Origin: Xiashengella succiniciproducens | GTDB taxonomy: Bacteria > Bacteroidota > Bacteroidia > Bacteroidales > Marinilabiliaceae | DNA: 64,000 nucleotides | Reading direction: 5' to 3' | NCBI RefSeq assembly: GCF_023674465.1 | Contig: NZ_CP098400.1 | Span: 2,632,801-2,696,800 of the forward strand | Shown: in pieces, positions 28,112 through 37,069 of the stretch | Layout: every line of letters begins with the position of its first letter | How positions within the stretch are numbered: position 1 is the stretch's first letter | The notes under the pieces: generated by a model | What the model saw: only the letters and a program-made list of their open reading frames with translations | The model's database searches: none | What the model was told of the DNA's origin: nothing | Program-made: the position numbers and the translations under genes

Positions 28112-29524
28112 ATGACATTTCAACAACTCCTTTTGATGGGACACGAGCTCATGCTGGTAATAGCTGCTGTGGTGATAATAGTGACAGAGCTTCTTGTATC
28201 TGACAAAAACAAGGGCATAGTGGTACCCATAGCGATCGCTTTGCTGTTTATCACAATGGCACTTACAATAGCATTCCCTGCTGAAGGCAGGATATTTGGC
28301 GGAATGTATGTAGCCGATTCATTGCGTACGGTGGTCAAACTGATAATGGATATTGCTACTATACTGGTACTGTTGCAATCCAACAGATGGATAAAGGCAG
28401 CAGCCAACCATGATAAGATTACCGAGTTCTTCATACTGATATTTGCCAGTCTTATTGGTATGTCGTACATGGTATCAGCAGGTGATTTTATTATGCTTTA
28501 TCTAGGTCTGGAACTCGCTACAATGCCGGTATGTGCTTTGGCTGCCTTTGACAAATACAAAAGGGTATCTGCCGAGGCCGGTATCAAGCTGATTTATTCA
28601 TCTGCATTCTCAACTGCATTAATGCTAATGGGAATAACATTTATTTATGCAGTCTCCGGATCAGTCTACTTTGATGATATAGCCCTGTCATTCCAGCCAG
28701 ATGCAATGTCTATGTTGGGCATGACCTTCATCCTGTCTGGTTTTGCCTTCAAAATCTCATTAGTGCCTTTTCACCTATGGGCGGCCGACGTATATGAGGG
28801 TGCTCCTGTTGCCGTAACATCCTACCTGTCTGTTGTATCCAAAGGAGCTGCACTCTTTGTCTTAACCTGGGTTCTTTACAATGTCTTTGGAAGTGCATCA
28901 GAGATCTGGCGTCAGTTGCTTGTTGTATTGGCATTCCTGACCATGACCATAGGTAATCTCTTTGCCCTTCGTCAGGAAAATATGAAAAGATTTCTGGCCT
29001 TTTCAAGTATTGCACAGGCAGGTTTTATCCTGTTGGGTGTTCTAGGAGAAGGACAACTGGGAATGGGAACCGTGCTGTTCTTTTTAACTGCATATGTATT
29101 TACCAATATAGCCGCCTTTTCAGTTGTTGCCGCTATTGATGACGCTACTGGGAAAGAAAATATTTCTGATTACAATGGGTTATATAAAACCAACAAGCAA
29201 CTCTCCCTAATCCTGATGCTGGCTCTCTTTTCATTAGCCGGAATCCCTCCTGTAGCCGGTTTCTTTGGTAAGCTCTTCCTGTTTAATGCAGCTGCATCAC
29301 AAGGTTATTACTGGTTGGTATTTATAGCCGTCATTAATGCAACTATATCATTGTATTATTATCTGCGCCCGGTGCGTGCTATGTTTATTGAAAAGAATGA
29401 CGCACCGATACCCTTTTTCAAATCGGATTGGTATATGCGCATATGTCTGATTCTTTGTGTACTCGGAATTTTCATTACCGGTTTTGTTAGTGCTATATTC
29501 GAATATATTCTAAGCGTTAGTTAA
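28112..29524 (+). CDS. nuoN: NADH-quinone oxidoreductase subunit N
   Basis: A 470-residue antiporter-like subunit (ND2). LGLELATMPVCALAAF, VPFHLWAADVYEGAPVAVTSYLSVVSK and FSSIAQAGFILLG match the conserved channel segments. It is the last recognisable nuo gene; no nuoE, nuoF or nuoG is present, so the operon encodes the eleven-subunit form of Complex I. Confidence 0.96.
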   Translation: MTFQQLLLMGHELMLVIAAVVIIVTELLVSDKNKGIVVPIAIALLFITMALTIAFPAEGRIFGGMYVADSLRTVVKLIMDIATILVLLQSNRWIKAAANHDKITEFFILIFASLIGMSYMVSAGDFIMLYLGLELATMPVCALAAFDKYKRVSAEAGIKLIYSSAFSTALMLMGITFIYAVSGSVYFDDIALSFQPDAMSMLGMTFILSGFAFKISLVPFHLWAADVYEGAPVAVTSYLSVVSKGAALFVLTWVLYNVFGSASEIWRQLLVVLAFLTMTIGNLFALRQENMKRFLAFSSIAQAGFILLGVLGEGQLGMGTVLFFLTAYVFTNIAAFSVVAAIDDATGKENISDYNGLYKTNKQLSLILMLALFSLAGIPPVAGFFGKLFLFNAAASQGYYWLVFIAVINATISLYYYLRPVRAMFIEKNDAPIPFFKSDWYMRICLILCVLGIFITGFVSAIFEYILSVS

Positions 29525-29550
29525 TCAAGACCTTGCAACAATATAATTAC

Positions 29551-29871
29551 ATGAAGTCTCTGAATAAAGTAAAGCCGCAGATTGAAGAGATAAACGGCCT
29601 AAGATGCGTGATCGTTGAACAGAACATTGATGAAAGTCGTGCCGACTTCCTGACCAGGTTACTACTTCACAACGGTTATGCTGTGGAAAAGAGTGTTGAT
29701 GCGGAGGGTAAAATAACTTTAGGGGTAACCGACCTGCTCTTCAATCCTGTTATTGATGTATACAAACGTCGTTTAAGAAGTTTTACAGGACATAAGGTTA
29801 CTCCTGCTTATTGGTTGCAGTTGTCCGACACCGAGACTATTGATGAAGTGCAATACTGGGGGAAAAAGTAG
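29551..29871 (+). CDS. small unknown protein after nuoN
   Basis: A 106-residue soluble protein beginning MKSLNKVKPQIEEING (ATG at 29551). The frame can be extended six codons to a TTG at 29533, but the ATG is the better start. It is rich in charged residues, with no signal peptide or membrane segment and no recognised family. It sits 26 bases after nuoN on the same strand and ends 13 bases before the end of the convergent DUF5686 gene. It is likely co-transcribed with nuo, but nothing in it ties it to Complex I function. Confidence 0.65.
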   Translation: MKSLNKVKPQIEEINGLRCVIVEQNIDESRADFLTRLLLHNGYAVEKSVDAEGKITLGVTDLLFNPVIDVYKRRLRSFTGHKVTPAYWLQLSDTETIDEVQYWGKK

Positions 29872-29884
29872 TATGGAAGGGTAA

Positions 29885-32386
29885 CTAAAACCGGAAGACT
29901 GCGCTCAGCTTTATACCAAACTTCCGAGGGTCGTCACCCTCGGAATCAGGCTGCAGATATGAAAGCCGGTGAAATGCTTCTACTCTGAAGAAACTAAAGA
30001 TATTTTCAATACCATAGGACACTTCCATATAAGGCTTATCCCAGCTTAGTGTTCGGAAACCTGAAAAAGGAGTTCCATCATCCTTATATCGAGGCAATAT
30101 ACCTCCGGGATTAGTAAGTGGGTCATAGAAACCGTTGCGGGCCTCATCGAAACTTCCCCACGCAACCGAAGCAGTGGCAACAGAACGCCATCTCAATTTT
30201 TTAATCAATGGTAGACGGTCAAGTATAAAACCATCCTGCCTGAAGGTAAGGAATAGTGTTGCCGCATTGTCAGCAACAAACTCCCCATAATCTATCATAT
30301 TAAAGGTATTGGCTGTTCTAAACCAGGACTCATTTGCATGAAAAAGAGTTAACAGGGGATAGGGCAAAGGTGAGTAGACTTTGTTCCATGCAGCATTGTA
30401 TGATAAGCTTCCAACGCTTCCCAGCAGTATGTTCTGCCTAATACCTAGCATCAGCTTATGATATTGGAAATCACTTCCAAACACGCCCTTAAAACCATAG
30501 GTATAAGACAGCGTATAGACAGGAGCATTTGACAGAGATACAGGGAAGCGATTGTTTTTATCCACTATAAAGCTGGCCCTGGGTTGATATATAGAAGTAA
30601 GGTTGACTTCACTAACTGACATATCTGACGACAGCCGGCTACGTGCCTCATCTGTGTAATATGCAAAATTCAGATCAGGCGATGCAGGAGTATAGGTCTT
30701 GTTCATAAACACCAGTTTCTGGGTAAAGTTCTTGAACAAGTCTGTCTCAAACCATGCTCTCGCTATCCTTGTGTACATCATTTTATCTGTACCACCGAAG
30801 GATGACGCAAAGGAACCAAAACTGCTCTGACTGTAAAACACGTCCTCGGCTCCCATCCTCTCAACATCATAGCGGTATTGCACGCCAAGCTTTGTCCAGC
30901 TCCTCCTTGCCAAAAAGCGCTCTACGTTCAACTCATATTTCAGATGTTTATCTTCCGTACCATAAGCAGCATAGCCACTCAGCACCCAGTCTCGGTCAAA
31001 CCCGGGTGTAGTCCTGCCTCCAACCCTGAAACGGTGCCCTTCCACATCGTTGTAGTTATACAGTAATAACCACGGTCCCAGATCAAAATATCCAACATTG
31101 TAATAACCTTTTACAGCCATAGTAAGAAACATCCCCCAGGTACGCATCCATTTGTTCTCTCTGAGAGACTCAATCGAACTGATAGTAGCCAGGTCATGTC
31201 TGTCAAGCTGTCGTGGTCTGATCCTCTCCCAGTCCTCATCACTATAATATTCTGCTTCCGGTAATACCTCGAGTTCGGTATCAAAAAACTTCACTGGATA
31301 AGAAGTCTGCTCAAAACTGCTTTTCTCAACATAGTTGCTCAAAAAGATATTGACCGCGTCCACGAGGACGCGGGTCTTGACAGGCAACCAGGCACCTCCC
31401 TCAACAGGTTCCATATCCTGCCTTATTCTTATCCTGTCGATAAAGTTGATATTGGCATCCTTTCCAAGCTCCAGAGCAAGCCTTTTTACAGCAAAGGTTG
31501 TGTCGTTAATCCAGACCGTTCCATTAAATGTCAGATCCCCGCTACGCTTGGGTACAACCCTAAGTTCATAACAGTAACGTCCGTCAATATCGAGGGAATC
31601 GACAAGGTAGTACTTATAGTAGAAGAGGCCGGCTGTTGAAACCGGAGAGACAAAATTCCTCTCAAGTAGCCTTACGTAGTTGTCGTAGAAGTTGAAGCTG
31701 GCGGCCTTCTGGAATAAACCTGTTAGCATAGAAATCTCTTCTGCATCAAAGAGACTGGTTGAACGTGAGGCCTTGACAAGAACCTTTTCACGCTTTGGAT
31801 AGCGAAGGTAATGAACATCCGAACTTGCCTCATTCATGTAAATCGGCAGAGCCGGTTCCGATCCTTCCTCCGCCCTTATTGAAAGCCGGGCAAAAATACT
31901 TGTGCTATCAATATCCCTGGGTTCTTTACCAAGAGTACGAAGATAGACCTCTGTCTTGGCATAGGCTTCAAGACTGTATTGATCCAAACGCTCAATATTG
32001 TTCTTGTCCCTGTTTGCCCACACCTTTCGCAAAAGTTCGTGTGCCGGGTTCTCTCCCGGCACAACGACAACTTCTGAAAGAGCAAGGGAAGAAGCATAGA
32101 GGCTGAAATTCAACACCTGTACCCTGCCCTTTTCAATTACTTTTCTTTCCTCTCTGTAGCCAAGGACTGAAACAGCAAGACTATCGCCTGGATGGTCGGT
32201 CTCCAGAGAATAATGCCCTTCAAAATCGGTAACTGTCCCCACATGCGTACCTTTGAAATACACATTTGCAAATGCAAGGGGCTCTGAAGTCTGGGCATCA
32301 ATAACCCGCCCCTGAACAATGGTCCTTTGTGCTGTAATTGGCATAAACCCTGACAGCAGGATCAGTACGGGCAGTATCCTTAGCAA
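29885..32386 (-). CDS. DUF5686 outer-membrane protein with carboxypeptidase-like domain
   Basis: An 833-residue protein with a signal peptide (about 1-19, FMPITAQ). An N-terminal carboxypeptidase-regulatory-like beta-sandwich follows (about 22-100: VQGRVIDAQTSEPLAFANVYFKGTHVGTVTDFEG, SVLGYREE), then the long DUF5686 region ending in beta-barrel-like aromatic strands and a C-terminal Phe (LSAVFRF). Such proteins are common in Bacteroidetes and resemble TonB-dependent receptors and CarboxypepD_reg proteins, but their function is unknown. It is the last gene of a three-gene minus-strand unit and converges on the nuo operon. Confidence 0.85.
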   Translation of the reverse strand: MLRILPVLILLSGFMPITAQRTIVQGRVIDAQTSEPLAFANVYFKGTHVGTVTDFEGHYSLETDHPGDSLAVSVLGYREERKVIEKGRVQVLNFSLYASSLALSEVVVVPGENPAHELLRKVWANRDKNNIERLDQYSLEAYAKTEVYLRTLGKEPRDIDSTSIFARLSIRAEEGSEPALPIYMNEASSDVHYLRYPKREKVLVKASRSTSLFDAEEISMLTGLFQKAASFNFYDNYVRLLERNFVSPVSTAGLFYYKYYLVDSLDIDGRYCYELRVVPKRSGDLTFNGTVWINDTTFAVKRLALELGKDANINFIDRIRIRQDMEPVEGGAWLPVKTRVLVDAVNIFLSNYVEKSSFEQTSYPVKFFDTELEVLPEAEYYSDEDWERIRPRQLDRHDLATISSIESLRENKWMRTWGMFLTMAVKGYYNVGYFDLGPWLLLYNYNDVEGHRFRVGGRTTPGFDRDWVLSGYAAYGTEDKHLKYELNVERFLARRSWTKLGVQYRYDVERMGAEDVFYSQSSFGSFASSFGGTDKMMYTRIARAWFETDLFKNFTQKLVFMNKTYTPASPDLNFAYYTDEARSRLSSDMSVSEVNLTSIYQPRASFIVDKNNRFPVSLSNAPVYTLSYTYGFKGVFGSDFQYHKLMLGIRQNILLGSVGSLSYNAAWNKVYSPLPYPLLTLFHANESWFRTANTFNMIDYGEFVADNAATLFLTFRQDGFILDRLPLIKKLRWRSVATASVAWGSFDEARNGFYDPLTNPGGILPRYKDDGTPFSGFRTLSWDKPYMEVSYGIENIFSFFRVEAFHRLSYLQPDSEGDDPRKFGIKLSAVFRF

Positions 32387-32398
32387 TTTTCTCCGATT

Positions 32399-32737
32399 CT
32401 ATTCAATTACCAGTTTGGCCGAACGCTTGCCTACCTTGTTACAGTGGGCAACTACCTCAACAACATCCCCAGCCTGTAGTGAACCTATCTCATAGGTAAA
32501 GATAGCATGATCACTGTCACCTTGCTTTTCGGCCTTTAATAATTCCTTTTGTTCCCCGTTGAGCAATATCTCCACCTGATCAACATAGTGGCTTGCCACA
32601 TCCTTTACTGAATGGGCAGCATCAATAGATAGGACTCCGCTCTCGGCATCGTAGCTGAGACCCACACTCTTGGGAGGATGAGCATAGGCTACAAGTCCGA
32701 CCATCACCATAACTAATGTTACTAATGAGCTTTTCAT
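32399..32737 (-). CDS. small secreted protein of unknown function
   Basis: A 112-residue protein with a signal peptide (about 1-19, VGLVAYAHPPKS) and a compact, probably all-beta mature part with one cysteine (VVAHCNKVGKRSAK). No family is named with confidence; the length and pattern would suit an immunoglobulin-like or thiosulfate-carrier-like sandwich, but this is only a shape argument. It lies 12 bases upstream of the DUF5686 gene and 19 bases after the next secreted protein, so the three are one unit. Confidence 0.65.
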   Translation of the reverse strand: MKSSLVTLVMVMVGLVAYAHPPKSVGLSYDAESGVLSIDAAHSVKDVASHYVDQVEILLNGEQKELLKAEKQGDSDHAIFTYEIGSLQAGDVVEVVAHCNKVGKRSAKLVIE

Positions 32738-32756
32738 GTTATAAGTTTATTAAGGT

Positions 32757-33398
32757 TCAACTTGTTTTGTACTTCTTCTGCCATGCTTTGTATTCAGTCT
32801 TTTGTATCTGTTTCAGAACCGCATAAATTCCACCGGCCCAATGATTTCTTAGTCCAAAACCTACTGGCACACCTACCATACGTTCGGCAAGCAACACTTC
32901 CCTGCTTGCAATGTCAAAGAATACAATATACAGCGACGCCTCCAGTGCAGGTTTGTCAAAACTCTCTATTACAAATACGAGGCCAAGTCCGCTATCATAT
33001 TCCCCGCCCTGATAACGCCTTACCGCAGACGCAATCACTTCCTCAGGATTATCAAACTTATAGGAACTCTCGACTATTATCTGAGAAGCATCAATCTTGC
33101 TATTAATCTCAGTCACCGGTTGGATATTGTTTTTTACCGGTCCCTTGCTGAATGTAGTCCCCATATCATACTTACGCGGCTCAACAAGTATCAGTTTGTT
33201 CCACGCAGGGATCAGGTTATCACGGATATCCTCACCCGATCCGGGTTCAACTCCATAAATAGAATTAAAACGGGCATAGGAGAAATCAAGGCCGTACCAT
33301 ATCACCTCGCCTGATGAAAACACGTCTTTGATTGTTTTCTGTGCCGACAAAGTGTGACCGGCAAGCAGAAGCAAGGAAAAAAATATCAGCTTTTTCAT
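32757..33398 (-). CDS. secreted protein of unknown function
   Basis: A 213-residue protein with a signal peptide (about 1-19, GHTLSAQ). The mature part starts DVFSSGEVIWYGLDFSYARF and ends in a basic WQKKYKTS tail. No known domain is recognised. It is the first gene of the unit that ends in the DUF5686 protein, and a terminator on its upstream side (33557-33585) separates it from the pigment ketoreductase, so it is probably transcribed independently of the pigment genes. Confidence 0.65.
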   Translation of the reverse strand: MKKLIFFSLLLLAGHTLSAQKTIKDVFSSGEVIWYGLDFSYARFNSIYGVEPGSGEDIRDNLIPAWNKLILVEPRKYDMGTTFSKGPVKNNIQPVTEINSKIDASQIIVESSYKFDNPEEVIASAVRRYQGGEYDSGLGLVFVIESFDKPALEASLYIVFFDIASREVLLAERMVGVPVGFGLRNHWAGGIYAVLKQIQKTEYKAWQKKYKTS

Positions 33399-33556
33399 GT
33401 CTCAACTTTTTTATGGTTCTTATTGGAATTCGATTCGCCTAAATATACGGTAGTACAAACCACAAAATCAAGTCCAACCTCTGATACCCCTATCCAATAG
33501 ACTCCTGGATATTTCCTACAAATTAGAAAGCCTGCTTCTGGCTTTGCATATATCAA

Positions 33557-33585
33557 TAAAAAAGCCTCCCCGGCCGGGGAGGCTT
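33557..33585 (-). terminator. Rho-independent terminator of the upper pigment block
   Basis: A ten-base-pair GC-rich stem (AAGCCTCCCC at 33562-33571 pairing with GGGGAGGCTT at 33576-33585, loop GGCC), with a run of seven A on the plus strand just before it, i.e. a T-run after the hairpin on the minus strand. It lies 73 bases below the stop of the FabG-type gene and ends the transcript that began at darA or before. Confidence 0.9.
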
Positions 33586-33658
33586 GATGCCATTATTTTA
33601 GACCTCTGAGATGCGGTTTTTATTATTGACGCACCCATTGTCTCATAGACCTTGTTTG

Positions 33659-34387
33659 CTAGCTAAAAATCCCTCCGTTTACAGAAATAACCTCCCCTGT
33701 GATATAGGATGCCTTTGGTCCAGCAAGGAAGCAAACTACTTCTGCAACCTCCTCAGGTTTTCCAAAGCGATTAAGAGGAACAGTAGCCTTCAGTTCAGCT
33801 TCATTCAGGTTCTCGGTCATCTCTGTAGTGATAAATCCAGGAGCAACTGCATTTACCCTTACTCCACGTTTACCAACTTCTGCAGCCAGTGACTTGGTAG
33901 CTGCTATAACACCACCTTTAGACGCTGCGTAGTTGACCTGACCCGGCTGACCTTTCTGTCCCGATAAGGAGACCATGTTTATTATACTACCTCTGCGCCT
34001 GATAAGCATGGGTTGAAGCAGAACTTTTGTAACAAAAAAGAAGCTGTTGAGATTCGTCGAAAGAACTGCACTCCAGTCCTCTGCCGGCATAAAAACCATC
34101 AGGTTGTCGCGTACTATTCCGGCATTATTGACAAGCACCTCTATGTGCTTGTCGGGATTGGCAGTCAGCCATCCTCCCAGCACTGCATTCACCTCATCAT
34201 TGTTGCTGACATCAAACTTAAGCAGTTCGGCACTTCCTCCTGCCCCAGTGATCTGAGCCAGAGTCGCTTCTGCCTCTGCATCATTTGAGCGGTAATTAAT
34301 CACTACATGATAACCTTCAGCAGCCAGCTGAACACAAACAGCCCTGCCTATACCTCTTGATCCCCCAGTTACTAAAGCGTATTTCAT
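33659..34387 (-). CDS. fabG: 3-oxoacyl-ACP reductase (FabG/ApeQ-like SDR)
   Basis: A 242-residue short-chain dehydrogenase. Cofactor motif TGGSRGIG at 7-14, NNAG at 87-90, and the catalytic Tyr153-x3-Lys157 (YAASK) with Ser140 upstream. It reduces 3-oxoacyl-ACP to 3-hydroxyacyl-ACP with NADPH, giving the substrate for the dehydratases in each polyene extension round. It is the only ketoreductase seen in either pigment block, so it presumably serves all three KS modules. It is 24 bases downstream of the ammonia-lyase and is followed by a strong terminator. A housekeeping FabG cannot be excluded, but the cluster context favours the pigment role. Confidence 0.9.
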   Translation of the reverse strand: MKYALVTGGSRGIGRAVCVQLAAEGYHVVINYRSNDAEAEATLAQITGAGGSAELLKFDVSNNDEVNAVLGGWLTANPDKHIEVLVNNAGIVRDNLMVFMPAEDWSAVLSTNLNSFFFVTKVLLQPMLIRRRGSIINMVSLSGQKGQPGQVNYAASKGGVIAATKSLAAEVGKRGVRVNAVAPGFITTEMTENLNEAELKATVPLNRFGKPEEVAEVVCFLAGPKASYITGEVISVNGGIFS

Positions 34388-34411
34388 ATAATTGGAATTA
34401 TCCCGTATCGT

Positions 34412-35995
34412 TTACTCAAATCTGTTGTTGTAGATATAATCACAAATCAAGGCCAGTTCTTCATACTTGGGCTTGTCCTCTACAAAAACCGGAACTATTG
34501 ACCTGATTGCCTTATATGTATGTCTGGTGCTATCAGACAGTTTGTCTGCTATCTGCAGGTAGTCAATAGCCTGAACAAGAGCAAGCATGTGAATTGCCTG
34601 TACCTGATATGCGTTGTCAATTACTGTCTTTGCTATCAATGCTGAGTTGGTCCCCATGCTTACGATATCCTGATTGTCATTGTTGGTAGGTATGCTGTGA
34701 ACATACATTGAATTTGAAAGCATCTGATTTTCTGCAGTTGTTGACGTGGCGGTAAACTGTATGCCCTGCATTCCAAGGTTCAGACCAAGTGTACCGAAGT
34801 TTATGAAGGGCGGCAACAGCTTGTTCAGATTTGGGTTAAACAGGAAGGCCAACTGACGCTCAGACAGCATTGACATCCTCGTCACGGCCAGTTTGAGCTT
34901 GTCCATCTCAAGTGATATATAATCGCCATGGAAGTTGCCTCCATGGAACACATTCCTGTTCTTATAGTCAATTACCGGATTGTCACTAACGGAGTTAACC
35001 TCATTTTCGACAATCCTTATTGCATTCTCAATGGCTTCATATACTGGCCCAAGAATCTGTGTTACACAGCGGAGCGAATAATACTCCTGAACCTTTCTGT
35101 CAAATTCCTTCTCCTGTTGGTGTCCGTTACCATTGTAAAAGTGCTCCTCACGCCGAGCAATCAGTTTGCTTGACCTGAGTACCCTGCTCATCTCATCAGC
35201 AATATACATCTGGCCATGGTGCTTCTTAACACCATTGAGTTCTTTAGAGAAGTAATCGTCAAAAGCTCCTACTATCTCGTTCATCATGGCAGATGAACAG
35301 ATACACCATTCAAGAAGTTGCCTGGACTTAAGAGCATTTATCGCACCAATACCTGTCATTACTGACGTCCCATTGATAAGAGACAGCCCTTCACGGGTCT
35401 TTACCTCTATTGGTTTAAGTCCTTCTTCCCTGAAAACATCGGCTGTATTCCTGATTTCTCCCTTAAAGGAAACCTTACCCTCACCAATCATTGCAAGTGC
35501 AAGGTGGGATAACTGAACCAGGTCACCACTGGCTCCAACACCACCATGCCTTGGTATCACTGGAATAATATCCTTGTTGATCATGTCCTTGAGCAAGAGT
35601 ATGGTGGAGGGATGAATACCCGAATAACCCTTTGAGATGGCACTCAGACGTACTAGCATTGCAGCTTTTACACTCCTGTCATCAATTTTCTCACCGGTAC
35701 CGGCAGCATGACTGCGTATCAGGTTGTATTGCAAATCCTTAACACAATTATCTTCTACTCTGTACTGTGCCATGGGGCCAAAGCCTGTGTTTACCCCATA
35801 GATGACTTTGTGTTTTGCAAATTCACACAGAAAATCGTAGGAAGCTTCTACATCTTTTAGGCTTTCAGGACTAATCTCTACTGTAGCACCTTTGAGCACT
35901 ACCTGCTCAAAGTCTTCTACAGTCAAATCCCTTGATGGGGTAATAGTAATCGCTTCCCTTGTTTTATTGGGGCTGAAATGATTCGAAATCAACAT
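34412..35995 (-). CDS. tyrosine/histidine ammonia-lyase (aryl starter enzyme)
   Basis: A 527-residue MIO enzyme of the aromatic amino acid lyase family. The self-forming cofactor triad Ala-Ser-Gly is at 155-157 (GGVGASGDLVQLSHLAL). The catalytic Tyr66 is in YGVNTGFGPMAQYR, and the selectivity loop reads LQYNLIRSHAAGTG. From memory the sequence strongly resembles the Flavobacterium johnsoniae tyrosine ammonia-lyase. Deamination of tyrosine gives 4-coumarate, the aryl starter of flexirubins. The loop has Ser-His, seen in histidine lyases as well as in Bacteroidetes tyrosine lyases, so substrate choice needs an assay. No hutU/hutI neighbours are present, which argues against histidine degradation. 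Confidence 0.87.
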   Translation of the reverse strand: MLISNHFSPNKTREAITITPSRDLTVEDFEQVVLKGATVEISPESLKDVEASYDFLCEFAKHKVIYGVNTGFGPMAQYRVEDNCVKDLQYNLIRSHAAGTGEKIDDRSVKAAMLVRLSAISKGYSGIHPSTILLLKDMINKDIIPVIPRHGGVGASGDLVQLSHLALAMIGEGKVSFKGEIRNTADVFREEGLKPIEVKTREGLSLINGTSVMTGIGAINALKSRQLLEWCICSSAMMNEIVGAFDDYFSKELNGVKKHHGQMYIADEMSRVLRSSKLIARREEHFYNGNGHQQEKEFDRKVQEYYSLRCVTQILGPVYEAIENAIRIVENEVNSVSDNPVIDYKNRNVFHGGNFHGDYISLEMDKLKLAVTRMSMLSERQLAFLFNPNLNKLLPPFINFGTLGLNLGMQGIQFTATSTTAENQMLSNSMYVHSIPTNNDNQDIVSMGTNSALIAKTVIDNAYQVQAIHMLALVQAIDYLQIADKLSDSTRHTYKAIRSIVPVFVEDKPKYEELALICDYIYNNRFE

Positions 35996-36030
35996 CGTAT
36001 TTAGATTTAATTAATTATGGACCTTCCATC

Positions 36031-37068
36031 TCATTCCCTGACAACCAGCATCAATGAATGCTGAATTCCCCTGAAATAATTGTATATAAGTACCCTTTTA
36101 ACTTCTTTCCTGCCCTGTTTAAGCAATTGTCCTTCTGGCAAGTTGACACCCTTCAACAGATCTACCGTCATCTTGAGGGCATAGCCTGTCACGGTGGGAT
36201 ATTCTCCTACTGCATTCTTAAAACTGTAAAGATTGCTTGATGGGAAAAGCTTTGAATGAAGATTACTATAATAATAATCACTTCCTGCATCTCCGCTAAA
36301 ACCGGCAACCAGAGCATCAACTTTATCGGCTTCAAGACCGTTCTTCCCTAAAAAAGAACAAATGTATTCATGCAATTCACTTTCTCCGACATTTGTAAGA
36401 CCGGCCACATCAAGGACTCTTACATCACCAGATCCACCTTGTTTGCTGAAAACAAACATTGCAGATCCTTCTCCTGCAACAGATCCGGGTGTTACCGAAC
36501 CAAGGAGTTGGTCACTCCTGGTTTCAGCCAACTTATAGCGTCCAGCAGCCAAACCAATGTTATAATTATAATCTGATATCTCTTCAACGTTACCTACAAG
36601 CAGGCTTTCTGCCTTACCCTCCTCAAACAGCATCTTTGCATCTATCAGGGCATTTTCAAAAGACAGACCACCACTGACATGGGTTATATTGTATCCACTA
36701 TTGCCAAAGACCAGAGCCAGATGTCCTGCCACGGCATTAGGGGTACTTTGTACAAAGTTTGTTGGTGTCAGGGTACCCTCGTCATAGTCTACTATCTGAT
36801 TCAGGAAGCTAATACATCCTTCGAGTCCTCCTTCCGAGGTCCCTATAATAATTCCGTCAACCTCAGCATTTCGTTTAAGAAGCTGGACTCCACAGGCAAT
36901 ACCCATCCTAAGGGCCTTGCCCATCCTTCTCAACTGAGATGCAGGAATAAGACCTTCATAGGATGGCTCGGAAGCAAAATACTTATTACCCTCAATAATC
37001 CTGAGCGTATCAGGATAACCTTCCCAGGTATTCTGAGGCGATATGGCTATGGAATCAAGTATATACAT
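36031..37068 (-). CDS. ketosynthase-like chain-length factor (upper block)
   Basis: A 345-residue CLF-like protein. The family mark VQSTPNAVAGHLAL is present, and the active-site cysteine region reads THVSGGLSFENAL, without Cys, so it is non-catalytic. It follows its ketosynthase by 1 base. It parallels the protein at 10555-11574 in length, order and motifs, giving two KS/CLF pairs in the cluster. It could form a heterodimer with the KS at 37070-38272. Confidence 0.82.
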   Translation of the reverse strand: MYILDSIAISPQNTWEGYPDTLRIIEGNKYFASEPSYEGLIPASQLRRMGKALRMGIACGVQLLKRNAEVDGIIIGTSEGGLEGCISFLNQIVDYDEGTLTPTNFVQSTPNAVAGHLALVFGNSGYNITHVSGGLSFENALIDAKMLFEEGKAESLLVGNVEEISDYNYNIGLAAGRYKLAETRSDQLLGSVTPGSVAGEGSAMFVFSKQGGSGDVRVLDVAGLTNVGESELHEYICSFLGKNGLEADKVDALVAGFSGDAGSDYYYSNLHSKLFPSSNLYSFKNAVGEYPTVTGYALKMTVDLLKGVNLPEGQLLKQGRKEVKRVLIYNYFRGIQHSLMLVVRE

Positions 37069-37069
37069 A

